Source of the DNA: Agrypnia vestita
Lineage: Eukaryota; Arthropoda; Insecta; Trichoptera; Phryganeidae
Length of the DNA stretch: 64,000 bases
Reading direction: 5' to 3'
NCBI GenBank assembly: GCA_016648135.1
Contig: JADDOH010023167.1
Location: 372,001-436,000, forward strand
The notes beneath the pieces were generated by a model, which was given only the letters and a program-made list of their open reading frames with translations, searched no databases and was not told where the DNA came from. Both the position numbers and the translations under genes were made by a program. Shown here piece after piece: positions 1 to 10,532 of this stretch. Each line of letters opens with the position of its first letter. The first letter of the stretch is position 1.

Positions 1-46
1 ATATCCACTGCACGCCACTGGTACCTACACTAGTACCTACAGGGTG

Positions 47-464
47 TAACATAGCTAGTCCACAATACTTTACAAGTGAATTCCTGCCTTGATTATGAGT
101 CGAAAATGTTCAAGCAATCATGAAGCATCAATAGTTGTGGAGATATGCGACGTAAAAATTATCATTTTTTCCAATATTTCTGTTTTTTTTTAAAACGTTG
201 TACCATCATCACAGTAACTTATATCGAATATGAAAAATTAATTCCCTTTAATACAAGTCAAATGAAATGATAAAAACCTTGCAATTAACGCAGGGTTTAT
301 ATCATTTTATTTAACTTGTATTGAAACATTTCATTATTTTATATCATTTTATTTAACTTGTATATATATATATATATATAAAAGAAACGAATAAATTTTT
401 CGTATTCGATGTAAGTTACTGTAATGGTATTGCAACTTTTTACAAAAAATACGTTGGAACTTCT
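47..464 (+). mobile_element. MITE copy, ACAGGGTGT-ended family
   Basis: Begins with a cagggtgt end and then carries the family signature 'ttcctgccttgat-atgagtcgaaaatgttcaagcaa', which also occurs at 31869, 34134, 39910, 20660 and 23700. The inner part holds two opposed 'atcattttatttaacttgta' stretches and a (TA)n run at 359-380, the palindromic core seen in the complete copy at 34134-34873. The right inverted end is missing: a LINE tail begins at about 465. Non-coding and non-autonomous; superfamily not determined. Confidence 0.6.
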
Positions 465-560
465 TACCATCACGCCGTTTCGCCGTGGGGGTAAGCAGAG
501 ATGATAGCGCGCCACACTATTTTGCCTGACATACAGCTCTCGCCTCATACACGAGCACAT
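465..560 (-). pseudogene. non-LTR retrotransposon RT tail (RTE-like), fragment
   Basis: The reverse complement matches, codon for codon, the end of the LINE tail at 37105-37283: a '...ARVVCQ..VWRSILSAYP' type C-terminus followed by 'cggcgtgatggtaag'. Only the last 30 or so codons remain, with frame damage. It abuts the MITE on its left. Insect elements of this type end with a conserved RWFGHVERM ... YP tail downstream of the reverse transcriptase. Confidence 0.65.
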
Positions 561-860
561 ACATATTGTTGAGGCATTGTCACGTGTTACTATCAGCGTT
601 CCATTTATATTTCTAATACCTATGTGTGCGGGCTATAAATTCATCTGAGCATTAAATTTTGTACAAAAATAAATGTATGTAAAAAATATTAACTTTTTTT
701 GCATTCGTAAGTTATTATGCCGCGGAAGAAAGTTGGTACAGATCTAATCACGAAGTTTCGAATATCTGTCTGTCCGTAATACGCTGGAATTACAATAACA
801 ACACTGATGACGATGACTAGCTGCTAATGAGTGAATCACCCAAGGGTCGTTATAAATTAA
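561..860. other. no recognisable gene
   Basis: AT-rich sequence with stops in all frames. I see no coding, RNA or repeat signal shared with the rest of the window. Confidence 0.5.
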
Positions 861-956
861 CTAGCTGTGTCCGCGCGGCTTCGCACGCGTAGATTTTTAG
901 TACCTACACTGTTTGGATCGTCATAGAACTTTCGCGAACCTTTTAGAACATTCTCC

Positions 957-974
957 TTCCAGAACTTTCAAGAA
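957..974. promoter_or_regulatory. heat-shock-element-like array, copy 1
   Basis: TTCCAGAACTTTCAAGAA is four alternating nTTCn/nGAAn pentamers in perfect register, the consensus bound by trimeric heat shock factor. More GAAnnTTC half-arrays lie just upstream (about 926-956). It sits inside the reversed Helitron. Seen directly; HSF binding is inference. Confidence 0.45.
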
Positions 975-1073
975 ATTTATCGAATATACATGAGCCTTCT
1001 AGACACACCGACACATTCCGCCACTCAGTTAAGAACCTTATAGAACTTTCGGGAATTTTCTAGAACCTTCTCC

Positions 1074-1091
1074 TTCCAGAACTTTCTAGAA
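1074..1091. promoter_or_regulatory. heat-shock-element-like array, copy 2
   Basis: TTCCAGAACTTTCTAGAA repeats the four-pentamer arrangement of copy 1 in the second direct repeat of the Helitron interior. Neighbouring 'ttctagaaccttc' and 'ggaaccttctaga' extend the alternating pattern. Function not shown. Confidence 0.45.
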
Positions 1092-1289
1092 GAGGTTTTT
1101 CCGGAACCTTCTAGACTCACCGACACAGTCGGCGCGCCTTTTTAGAAACAATCTGAAGCATTTGCGGCCTTCCCATAACAAAACAATATGCTAGAAAGCA
1201 CATTTTCGTCACCCACTCCCACCCACGCACAGCATAACCACCGGTGGGTGATTGTGGAGAAAACTTGGCTGATAGGAAACACAGGTTTC

Positions 1290-1434
1290 TTTTACATATA
1301 TATATATATATATATATTATTATATATATATATAATATATATATATATCTAATCTATTATATATTAGTTTTAAATCGAAGGCTTTCACGGGTACAATATG
1401 TGTTAGTTCTAACTACTTTGGGGTAACCCGCGTC

Positions 1435-1469
<35 letters not shown>

Positions 1470-1500
1470 TATATAGATATTATTATATATAATATATGTT
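1290..1500. repeat. AT microsatellites
   Basis: Two long imperfect (TA)n tracts (about 1296-1352 and 1437-1500) flank a short non-repetitive piece. Short ORFs here translate to IYIYIY strings and are not genes. Confidence 0.85.
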
Positions 1501-1699
1501 GTTTAAAAGAAGTTTTCGCGAGGTATATGCATTATGAAAAGGTTATCTCTGACAGTTAAGAGATAACAGTTATCTCTATCTCTCTGTCAGAGAGACCAGC
1601 TTGTGAATGGTTATCCCAGTGTAACCGAAATAAAGCACAAAAATAAAATATTTTACAAATCCGCGAAGTTCCCGAAAAATAACCTTTTTATATATATAT

Positions 1700-1785
1700 C
1701 CACAATCCACAAATTTAACAAAAAAAAATTGTGTAATCTTATCTTAATATTGTAAACAAGGATTTTTTGAAATAAATAAATAAAA
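1700..1785 (+). repeat. dispersed repeat, likely LINE 3' UTR (copy 1)
   Basis: 'ccacaaatttaaca...tgtgtaat.ttatctta...gtaaacaaggattttttgaaataaat' recurs at about 21296-21405. It ends in an (AAAT)n-like tail, as non-LTR retrotransposon 3' UTRs in this window do. No coding part remains. Confidence 0.5.
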
Positions 1786-1812
1786 ATATTGAGTGATTGT
1801 TATGTCCCGTGA

Positions 1813-1986
1813 TTTTTCACTTGTTTACAGCTAGTTATCTAAGCTATTTTTCACTTGTTTACAGCTAGTTATCTATAAGCTATTTTTCACTTGTTTACAG
1901 CTAGTTATCTATAAGCTATTTTTCACTTGTTTACAGCTAGTTATCTATAAGCTATTTTTCACTTGTTTACAGCTAGTTATCTAAGC
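1813..1986 (+). repeat. 36-bp tandem repeat, five copies
   Basis: Five head-to-tail units starting 'tttttcacttgtttacagct' and ending near 'agcta'. The three inner units are 36 bp and identical (1847, 1883, 1919); the outer two lack the 'ta' of 'ctataagc'. Near-identity points to recent expansion. No ORF spans it. Confidence 0.9.
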
Positions 1987-2409
1987 GTATATTCCCCAGA
2001 TTTGACGCTTCTTCCCATTTGAGTCCAACGGGTTAATCAATAATGTAATGTTGGTCATTGTTCGGTGTATAAAGGCAAACCTCAAAGCAGGTTTCGCTTA
2101 TTTATTTCTGCGGACAAATATTTATTTCTGCGGACAAATATTTATGTGTGCGGCCCCACACCCGCACACCTTAGAGGGAACATTGCTGGCAATACTAATC
2201 TAATCGACACGAAGAAATACAAAATAGTACCTTCTGTTTTTTTCGAGGAATGATGAATAAATAATAATAATAAAGCGTGAATTAAGTTTACATTTACTAC
2301 AGTTGTCTGCGCATTATGCGATTAAATGAATTTTTGAAACATTGATAAAAGTTTTCGTGAAATATTTTAAGGAGTATTTAATATCGAGAATGAATGCATC
2401 TAATAATAA
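1987..2409. other. no recognisable gene
   Basis: Holds a short direct duplication, 'tatttatttctgcggacaaa', at about 2100-2143, followed by a GC-rich 'gtgcggccccacacccgcac' hairpin. The 62-codon reading frame across it is a by-product of the duplication. Nothing else is recognised. Confidence 0.45.
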
Positions 2410-2411
2410 TA

Positions 2412-3129
2412 GGGTAATTTCGCAATTTTGTTAATAGAAAATCTTAAACTTGGTTTAGAAATTACGTTTATGAAAAAGTTTTTTTATATGTATATCAACA
2501 TTAAAAAACGATCTTGAAAATCACAATTTTAAACTCCCGCCAAAACGCTTATTTTCGCATGAATTTTTATGTCATCTGACGTTTAACACGTAATAGCACA
2601 CTTGCGTGTTTAGATGTTCATTCGTTTTTTTACAAAACAAGCCGGCTTTTTTGTATAGTGTGCCCATAATATCAGGGAAAGAGTTTTGTAAATATTGTAC
2701 GGTATCCAAATGTAGAAATTCATTCCTGAAAACTGAAAAATGAATCCAACATTAAATTTATCGGATTATTTTAAATGTGTTCTTAGATTAGTATTTTATT
2801 AAAATAGGTCATAAAAATGGCAAAATCTATATAACAACCATGCAAACCAGTAAAAACAAAACGAAGACGAATAATGACAGGAAATGTCAATGGATGATAG
2901 AAAGTAAACAAATTACAGTGACAAACACCATAGATCACATATGGTTTATCTATAATTCTTGCTAAACAATCACGTCGTGTAGCGTTTTAATGGAATCGTA
3001 TTTTTATTATAAAAAAATAAGAATAAAAACATTATCCCACATCATCCATACTGAGTTACAAAATATAATTTATTTTTCTGAATCTATTTCATAAATTTTC
3101 ATAGAAATCTGTAAAATGCGAAATTACCC
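2412..3129. mobile_element. non-autonomous DNA transposon with TIRs and TA flanks
   Basis: Starts GGGTAATTTCGCAATTTT and ends with the inverse (aaaatgcgaaattaccc); both ends are flanked directly by TA (2410-2411, 3130-3131). TIRs of roughly 20 bp with a TA duplication fit the Tc1/mariner superfamily. The 718-bp interior is AT-rich with no transposase ORF, so this is a deletion derivative or MITE. Only one copy is in the window. Confidence 0.6.
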
Positions 3130-3159
3130 TATTGCATAGGTACATTTTTCACTTACTTA

Positions 3160-3470
3160 TTGTTGAGGTTCTTAACGGGACCATCTTCCAGTATCTGTTT
3201 AATCCGCCCTGTCTTTCTGGTGCCATTATCACTTTTGTCATATGTGTTTCTTACCATTCTTTTCATATTCATTCACTCAACATACCCAAACCACATGAGC
3301 TACCTCTTTTAACTATGCAGAGATCAGCTTTACATTCTTTCTTAATTTGTTCAATTTTTACTATCATAAATGGATCGCGTACGTCTAAGTGATCTTACTT
3401 TACACACCAACTCCAGGTTTCACTTCCATACATCAGTGTTGGTATCAGAATTCCATTGTGTACCGCTAGT
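3160..3470 (-). pseudogene. non-LTR retrotransposon RT C-terminal relic (RTE-like)
   Basis: On the minus strand a 'PTLMYGSETW' motif is encoded near 3410-3450, and an 'ILEDGPVKNLNN'-type motif near 3165-3200. Both are hallmarks of the region downstream of the reverse transcriptase in insect RTE-like elements and match the copies at 37105, 42477 and 54650. Stops and frameshifts between them mark it as dead. Confidence 0.65.
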
Positions 3471-4235
3471 CTTGCCTCGGTTAACATGTTCATATTTTAA
3501 ATTATTGCATTCAAAGCACCTTTCACCCTATTTCCTCACCCTCTTTTAGATATTTTTCTTAGCCTTCTAAACTTACCAAATACACAAACTTATCTACTTG
3601 TTTCAAACATTCATTGCCTACAAGTATAATATTAAAATAAAAGAATATGTAAAATGTCTTGTAATAATAATTTCTCAGAATTCGCAAACCATCCATTAGA
3701 AATAGGTCACACTTTTAAAATAGAGCTTATATAATTTAGAAATTTTAGTTATCAAAATTCCTTCAGCACCAAATCTAATATAATTAATAACCAATTTAAT
3801 TAAACGAATTACCCATTATTCCCTTCCCTCTTCTATCGAACATACTTCCCAAATACACAAATTAAACTACTTGTTCTAAACATCGTTTGCCTATTATTAT
3901 ATATATTATAAAAAAAATGTATTAAGTTTTCTCACTGTATTTTATTTTCCTCCTTCTCGAAAACATTTTTTAACCCTTAAACAAATATGGCGAATGGAAA
4001 TATTAAAACAAACAAAAAGTTTAATCAAATTTAAATAATTTATCACTATCCTAATAGCATTTAACTAATTGATTACAAAGGTCAATGATTGATTATCAAA
4101 AAATAGCAAACAAAAAAATAATCAAGTAAAAAAGACGGAAACCAGAAGTTGTAACAAAAAATTATTCTTATTCCAAATCACATGACATGTGGTAATATGT
4201 CTGACCTTTTTAATTTTTTTTATAGCTAATACTAT
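3471..4235. other. AT-rich, no gene seen
   Basis: Long A/T tracts with scattered stops. A faint repeat of 'ccaaatacacaaa-tta-ctacttgttt...aac' at about 3577 and 3849 suggests an old duplication. Nothing coding. Confidence 0.4.
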
Positions 4236-4706
4236 ATGAAATATTATCATAAATACATTGCAGCAAAAAAATGTCCCTATTACAATGCTCATGTTCATAC
4301 AATAGAAAGAATTCAACATAAATTTTTACGCTACATAAATTTCCGTCTCCATATCCCAATAGAAAATCTTAACTATACAAACTTATTATATTTTACCGGT
4401 TTATTGCCACTATCGGACAGGAGAGTTTTATCCGATCTGATTTTATTATATAAAATTGTAAACTCGCATTACCACAGCCCTGAAATGTTGTCCTTAATAA
4501 TGTTCCATGTACCCAGTCGAACTACTCGAGTGCCGACGCCTTTTTACTGTGACAATACTAGAACAAATGCTCACTACAACTCGCTAGTACCTAGAATACA
4601 CAGGTTAGGTAACAATTATACAAACATAGCGGACGTGTTTGGTTCTGGCCTGTCACAGTTTAGGGGCGCGATACTGAGAGCGCTTCATTCCGCCATAATG
4701 TAAATT
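4236..4706 (+). pseudogene. non-LTR retrotransposon RT C-terminus, 5'-truncated
   Basis: An open frame of about 155 codons. From residue 10 or so it reads as the post-RT region of a jockey/CR1-type ORF2: 'YYNAHVHTIERIQHKFLRYI', then 'LPLSDRRVLSDLILLYKIV', then 'FGSGLSQFRGAIL' before its own stop. Full ORF2 proteins are several times longer; the endonuclease and RT core are absent. The first ATG is chance, since truncation is at about 4264. A related diverged fragment lies at 38772-39100. The uninterrupted frame suggests a fairly young insertion. Confidence 0.85.
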
Positions 4707-4811
4707 ATATACACTTTCTTTTTTTTGTTTTTCTCTCTGTTTATATTATTTTTGCAAATAACTGTTATATACCTACATATGTAAAAGCCTATTTAGGCGT
4801 AAATGAATGAA

Positions 4812-4850
<39 letters not shown>

Positions 4851-4853
4851 ATG
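4707..4853 (+). repeat. LINE 3' UTR and (TAAA)n tail
   Basis: Follows the stop of the RT fragment. It contains 'aaagcctatttaggcgtaaatgaatg' and then about a dozen TAAA units to 4853, the microsatellite-type 3' tail of many insect non-LTR elements. A reversed copy of the same UTR motif is at about 30850-30880. Confidence 0.75.
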
Positions 4854-5379
4854 TTACCTATTGAAGTTTCTTTCGTATGATATTCGCAAGCGCATTTTAA
4901 TTATTAAATAAGCATACTCCACACTACTGGGAAGAGATAAGAAAGACAAATTATCAGTGGAAGGTATTTTACTATTATTTGATTAAGGGTTAAATCATTG
5001 ATTGCATGTTTTCGCCTCGGGTGTGGCGATAGAATAACCCCTTTAGGGAATATGTGGAAGGAATTAAAATTTAAATAAAGTGTTTTGCACGTTACGTCAC
5101 TAGCCGCTTTGATGTCACTGGTAAAAATAGCCACTTCTCTGCGGGAGGGACAATTTTGGACTAATTAATTAAAACAACACTGCGAAGCATTTTTTCTTGG
5201 GCCACGCGTCATGGTGCTATGAGTTTATCTACGTATTACAATCATATCGCATCTGTTTTGTTTTGAGAGCGTTTTGAGAGATATTTATCCGTTCGTTTAT
5301 TAAAATTTTTAAAAATAAATAATTTAATGCAGAATATTTTCTCTTTCAAAAAAATTTTTTTTCATTAATACACATTTTA
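4854..5379. other. no gene seen
   Basis: Apparently single-copy sequence; no homology to other parts of the window and no long frame. 'gttttgagagcgttttgagag' near 5262 is a small direct duplication. Confidence 0.4.
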
Positions 5380-5392
5380 TGTAGTGATGGAA

Positions 5393-5530
5393 GTTCCTTT
5401 CAGTTGACTGAACTATCGTTCATCGCGTTGTTCATTCGAGTGAACTGTTCACATTCAATCGTTCATTCGTCCGACGAAATACATCGCTGATGGTGGAACT
5501 GTTCATTTCCAATCGTTCTATAAATTAATC
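5393..5530 (+). mobile_element. hAT-like element terminus (remnant)
   Basis: 'tagtgatggaagttccttt' followed by repeated 'gttcattc', 'actgttcac', 'cgttcattcg' blocks resembles the ends and subterminal repeats of insect hAT non-autonomous elements (TAGTGATGG start). I could not find the opposite TIR. Confidence 0.35.
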
Positions 5531-7040
5531 AAACTGAATTGCAATATTAATTGAATACAATACAAAGTGTTTTAATTTTATGAATGAATAATTTACGTAT
5601 AATAACTGCATTGGTTTTGATAGAATCGACATTAACTATGATGGGAGCTCGCATTCCTATCGCATTGAAGAAAATAAATATTTTCTTAAAACTATTTTAA
5701 AACTTGCACTGAAATATGTACCTACAGTACAATTAACTAAATATTTTTTCCAAAAAAATGCAATTATCTTGAAATAAAAAATTTAGAACAAAAAAACAAT
5801 TGTTTTTTTATTTCCACATGTGTGTAATATATTTATTTTTAATATCCGTAATTCAAATGGTCCCGCCATGTATTACCGTACTAAGGGTTGAACTTCGTAA
5901 ATTGAAATTTATTTTGCCATCCATCTCCGCATTAGGTATCAGCCTGACTCTTTTTCATCGAAAATTCCCTCTACGTGACTGAACTCGGCAAGCATCTAAG
6001 CGACCCTTTCCTTATCTTATCTGCTTCGCTCATCGCAGCCCTGCAATATGTCTTTATATCCTCTTTTATTTCTTACCCTTACTATTTCTGATTCTGACCC
6101 TGCCATTTCGCCGTACATACGTTACTTTCGATACGTCCATCTGTGGATGCTAGTTTCGCTTTTGTTTCCGATAAAACATGTATATATGGAGATACACACA
6201 ATTTTTCGCAATTTTGCGTTCTTTTCTTGTATTTACTTTATTATTCTTTATTTATTTATTTGGTCATCTAACTGGAAGACATAAATACTATAGTTATACT
6301 AGTTATATTATCTCCCACAATTATAGGATGAAACAGATGATAATAAATATTAATTTAACAGACATACCTAGATAAAACTCAGTGATAATAATGAGAAAAA
6401 ATGAAATTATACAGTGTTGTTTTAGTAATGTGTTAAGGTGATCGTCTGGTAATGAATCTCGTCTGGCAAAATGCACAATTTTTTCTCATATCTTCTCTTT
6501 GCTTTTGTATCACATTTTTGTACAGAAATACGTCATATTAAAATTTATGCGTCAGGTTTCATATACGAGTATTTCAAAATAACACAAACTAAATTATTTA
6601 ATCAATTAATAAGTTGGCAAACATAAATATGATGTATTCTATATAAATATGATGATTGTGATTTCAATCGTAGACAACAACAGTTGACACCTAACTCCAC
6701 GCTTAACTCTCTACAAGCATGTAGTTACACCCTAATGTTTGTATACATGTGTGAGGGTGTATATGAGCGTGTGAGTGAGCTTGAGAGGTGTCGAAGAGTG
6801 TGAACATAGTGTTTCAGTCCCCCAAATTACTCAAACAATTGAATGCAGCGTGATTGCTGAGATTGTCGCCTACTTCGTCGGTCTACGCATTGACAATGAT
6901 TATGGTAGATTATTATAATTGTTACAATTCACTCATGGAATTACACATGGTACACATGGAATTCCTATATTAAAATGATAATAAAATCGAGAACATCCGC
7001 ACATAATCAAAGTTTTCCAAACAATCTAGAAAATTCTATA
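5531..7040. other. no gene recognised
   Basis: AT-rich with several short overlapping frames (5800-6375) lacking recognisable domains and running through homopolymers. About 6730-6800 is GT-rich, purine/pyrimidine-alternating sequence. It may be unique host DNA. Confidence 0.4.
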
Positions 7041-7608
7041 AATTAATGTATATTATAGATATCTCACACAGACGAAACTGTATTAATTATGGGAAAGTAG
7101 GTATAGAAGTCATTTGGGTGTAATAGGACTTATGACCTATCTTTTTATGGTTGGCTTAAGTGATCACTTTACACAATTGTAACATTCGCCATTTCCACCC
7201 ATGATAGAATATACCATGCTTATTCATTTTTTGGAAGTTGTATATATGTTCAAATTGCGTGGAAAGCTTTCATATATGAGTAATAAGCACCTTTTCCATG
7301 CGGCCTGTACAAAGCCATTTTCATTCCCCTAAATCCCCACAGATGTCGCTAATGAGAAAATCTACATTGATTTTTTACGGAATTTTGAGAGCAATATACT
7401 TTATTGTGTGTAATGAAATTACGCCAATATACGCTAGGAAATATTATTTCCAATTTTTTGTTAAATTCCTTTTTACCAGTATTTACAATTCAATTCAACC
7501 ATAAAAAGATAGGTCATAAGTCCTATTACACCCAAATGACTTCTATACCTACTTTCCCATAATTAATACAGTTTCGTCTCTGTGAGATATCTATAATATA
7601 CATTAATT
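7041..7608. mobile_element. long-TIR MITE, 'gtctc-gagac' family, complete
   Basis: Ends are inverted repeats of roughly 105 bp (about 7041-7145 and 7500-7608), both containing 'agatatctcac-cagacgaaac' and 'ggtatagaagtcatttggg'. The middle holds 'ttaagtgatcacttta', shared with every other copy (18545, 19143, 20155, 36235, 41994, 55590). No transposase. The 568-bp length and near-perfect arms fit a non-autonomous DNA element; the superfamily is unclear. Confidence 0.8.
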
Positions 7609-8009
7609 GATTAATAATGTCTCTATGACATAAATCCAGCACTGTTCTGAAAGATTTGAACAAACTCAAAATATTCTGAAATTCTATAAATATTTGGAGC
7701 ACACGAAAATTGTGAAAGTACCAGTAACTTCCAGGAATCCAAAGACTACACGTGGGATAGTTTGTGTTTGACAACTGGCGAAGACCGTAGAAGTTATAGA
7801 AATAACGAAAAGCGAATGCGGCGATTCAGTAAGAATAATAATAATCGGGCTGTGAACAAGTACTTGAGTGCCTATTTGCCAGCGGAATTTCTCGTGATCA
7901 ATGCGATAGAAACGGCGTAATATAAAGTATTATATAAAAGATTTTAGAGAGACAATTAGCATGAATTACAAAATAATGTTAAAGTTTCGTTTGTGCCCAG
8001 TGATATGGT

Positions 8010-8061
8010 TTATTAAATGAAACTTTAATTAAATTGTCTGCCACTTCCGCTATCCTGTGAC
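8010..8061 (+). mobile_element. possible LTR 3' end
   Basis: 'ccacttccgctatcctgtgaca' resembles the end of the solo LTR at 14415-14809 (ccactatcccgtgaca). No matching TGTCAC start could be found upstream, so this is at best a truncated LTR. Confidence 0.35.
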
Positions 8062-8975
8062 AAAAGCTATTCAGCAGGTAGGTATGTAGGTACAATGCAT
8101 TAAATAAAAAAACTGTAAAGTTTTTTCCTTGTTAAATATTTTATATTTTCATATATTTTTAACAATTCTTTTTGGATATTATACAGTTACTATACAAAAG
8201 GAAGTGATCAGAAGCTGCTAGAATTTTATATAATAAATTTTGAATAGGCAATGTGACAGCTACATACATAAAACATGTCGCCGGAAGGACCGGTTCCAAG
8301 TTAAAATCTGCGATCAGCGAGCGAAAAGTTTCAAGAGGCATTTTTCAAGTCATAATTTTCTAACGTGAACATTCTGGCGAGAATGCTTTAAAGAAGATGG
8401 GGCGTCAATGTTGAGAAAGATGAAAGACTGAAGAGTTCATGGCTGAAGAAGAACGTGTGAAGATAAACGTCGGTGGCGAAAACTACCGCTTGGGAATGTA
8501 AAGATCGAGAGGTAGCAGCCACGAGACGATGATGATTATACCCGTAAGTTGCCTTATTTATTTTATAATTTGTTATAGAAATTAATATCAGAATAAACAT
8601 TTTAATTTTAATATATTAAAGTACGTTGAGCAAAATTTTACGTCAAAACAAGGTCATAAATAAATAGAAACACATGCAGGTATTTAAAACTTCATGGATC
8701 ATACACAAAAAAAATATTATTAGTGCAAAAAATGAAAAAATTACATTTACTTGTAAATTATATTTCAAAATAAATGCTTATTCCCAAACAACAGATTTAT
8801 TTGCACATATATATTACATGAGCGCATTTTTTTTGTTTAATAGAAAAACCTCGACATGCTTCTCAAGATAAATTCAGTGGTTAACCAACAATGTGGTTAA
8901 CACAACTTTATTCTAAATACTGAACATTTTCTTATGTATTTGAATGGATACTGAAAATATGTGTAGGATTGTGAT
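8062..8975. other. no gene recognised
   Basis: Short frames on the minus strand (8159-8341, 8388-8600) show no recognisable domain. 8380-8540 is less AT-rich with balanced codon-like composition but no match I know. Possibly unique host sequence. Confidence 0.35.
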
Positions 8976-9110
8976 TAGGGAATGCAATCCCGATCCCGCG
9001 AGATTGGGATCCCGCAAGATCTCGAGACATTTTACGAGATCAATCCCGAACCGAAAAATCGGACGAGATTATCGGGATTGTCGGGATTGATCAACATTTT
9101 CTATGTTTTG
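8976..9110 (+). mobile_element. 'atcccg' subterminal-repeat block, possible hAT end
   Basis: Starts 'tagggaatgcaatcccgatcccg' and carries about six ATCCCG/CGGGAT motifs in both orientations by 9090. Such clusters flank the TIRs of many hAT elements. No opposite end found. Confidence 0.35.
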
Positions 9111-9254
9111 TATATTTATAATATATGATGTCTTATAATTCTATAATACTTACAGAGCCTCCCTTATTATACATATATTCTCTTTTGTCTTATTTATGAC
9201 GTAAATTTCGCTTGTATATTCTTGATCATATGTCATCTTCCTCATTATCATAAT

Positions 9255-9430
9255 ATCGTATGTGGGGTATAAAAGTAAAGGCAAGAATATCAAAAAAAAA
9301 TAATGCAGTCATCGAGGATTACTAATCTATAATGTAGTGAATTCGAGTTTATAGGAAACATGATTTAGGAAGGGATAGATACATACAGTTTAGAATTCAG
9401 TACATTTAAACGTAAACCGGTTTAGATAAA
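9255..9430 (+). repeat. dispersed repeat C (copy 1)
   Basis: 'aaataatgcagtc-cgaggattactaat...gaattcgagttt-ataggaaa...gaagggatagatacat' recurs at 29080-29480, and in part in reverse at 12655-12870 and 40470-40660. AT-rich and non-coding; element class unknown. Confidence 0.55.
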
Positions 9431-9720
9431 AGTGTATCTTCATCAGGATATATGCAAATTAACTTATGCATTTTCAATTATAAACCAAATATGTAAAGGA
9501 ATCAACTATCGAATCAGCGGTAAATTTGTAATAAACTAAAGATAAAGTCGACCCATTGAATCATTCTGTCGTAAATATCCCGTCAGTAAACATAATTGCG
9601 ATGAGTATTCAGCATATGAAGACAAAAGAACACCTGAATAATAGATTCTTAGAATTAACAATAGAATTTTTAGAAATACGCGACATATTTAAAAAGAAAA
9701 CAGCATTGAAATTTGACACG

Positions 9721-10532
9721 TCTGCACTAATATTATAAAGAGGTTAAGTTTGGATGTAGGAGGTAATCTCCGAAACTACTAATCCGATTTCAAAATTCTT
9801 TCAACAATATTTTTATATTATGTTTTCCTTATGCTTTTGCTTTGTTATATACTTGCTTTTTACTTTTTTCTTTATATTATATTTATCTTTATATATTTGT
9901 ATTTGTATTTTAAGTATTTGGTTTCCACTTTGTCATTATTATTTTAATGTTATTATTTTTTTTCATTAAACTATCCATTCTATAAATGTACACTTTACCT
10001 ATTTGTTTTTAAAAGACCTGTAGGACGTTAGTAAATAAATAATAAAAAAATATTTAGAATAGACCTTCAGGGTAGACTTAGGTTATATATTACCCCGTTA
10101 AAATAAAATGGCTTTTCGTGGAGCAATTTTGCAACGTAAGTTGATGAAAAGAGTTGAGTGAATGCGTTTTTTACGAACGCTACTTTAACGTAAGAGATAT
10201 ATTAATGCTTTCTATAAAAAAGTTGTAGAACTTAAAAAGGCCTGTAAAAATCTGCACAACATATATCTATATGTTAAGGTTAATTAAAAAAAAAATATAT
10301 GACTAAAGGGTATATTTAAAGTTAATTTTAATCTATTGGGGGTAATTTAAGTAGGTGATGTTAAATTCTTATCAAAATAAATTTACTAATCGTCAGGGAA
10401 ATTTTATGTGGATAAAAATTGCCTTTTACACAATATTGTTTGGATGAGTGGTTTAGATTACATTGATTTTTCACTTATACTTTTATAGTCTCAAATTCAA
10501 TTCCATGCGGGTGAAGCCGCGGGCATAGCTAT
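9721..10532 (+). mobile_element. Helitron, interrupted by a LINE-tail insertion
   Basis: The 5' end 'tctgcactaatattataaag' followed by 'gaaactactaatccgattt' matches the intact Helitron at 13175. The 3' end at about 10505-10532 is the GC-rich 'ggtgaagccgcgggcatagct'. The terminal CTAG has decayed to CTAT. The body is split by foreign sequence at about 9814-10049. No RepHel ORF, so non-autonomous. Confidence 0.65.
9814..10049 (+). mobile_element. LINE 3' UTR insertion within the Helitron
   Basis: T-rich sequence ending 'gttagtaaataaataataaaaaaa', the polyA/(AAAT) tail style of non-LTR elements here. It is bracketed by 'aatattt' on both sides (about 9806-9812 and 10049-10055), a possible short target duplication. 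The Helitron resumes on the right, so this is the younger insertion. Confidence 0.5.

Larger units (their letters stand above)
861..1150 (-). mobile_element. Helitron 3' end, reversed copy
   Basis: Read on the minus strand the sequence runs through a GC-rich 'gcgaagccgcgcgg' segment and ends in CTAG at 861-864 followed by T. That is the canonical Helitron 3' terminus and target (A|T). A GC-rich segment just before the CTRR end is typical of insect non-autonomous Helitrons. Inside are two diverged direct copies of a roughly 110-bp segment (about 923-1013 and 1034-1125). The 5' end is not identifiable; AT microsatellite follows beyond about 1290. Confidence 0.6.

Noticed and set aside
1244..1426. 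60-codon frame rich in IYIYI
   Set aside because: Translation of (TA)n microsatellite; not a gene.
1813..1986. CRISPR-like array
   Set aside because: Direct head-to-tail repeat without spacers in a eukaryotic window.
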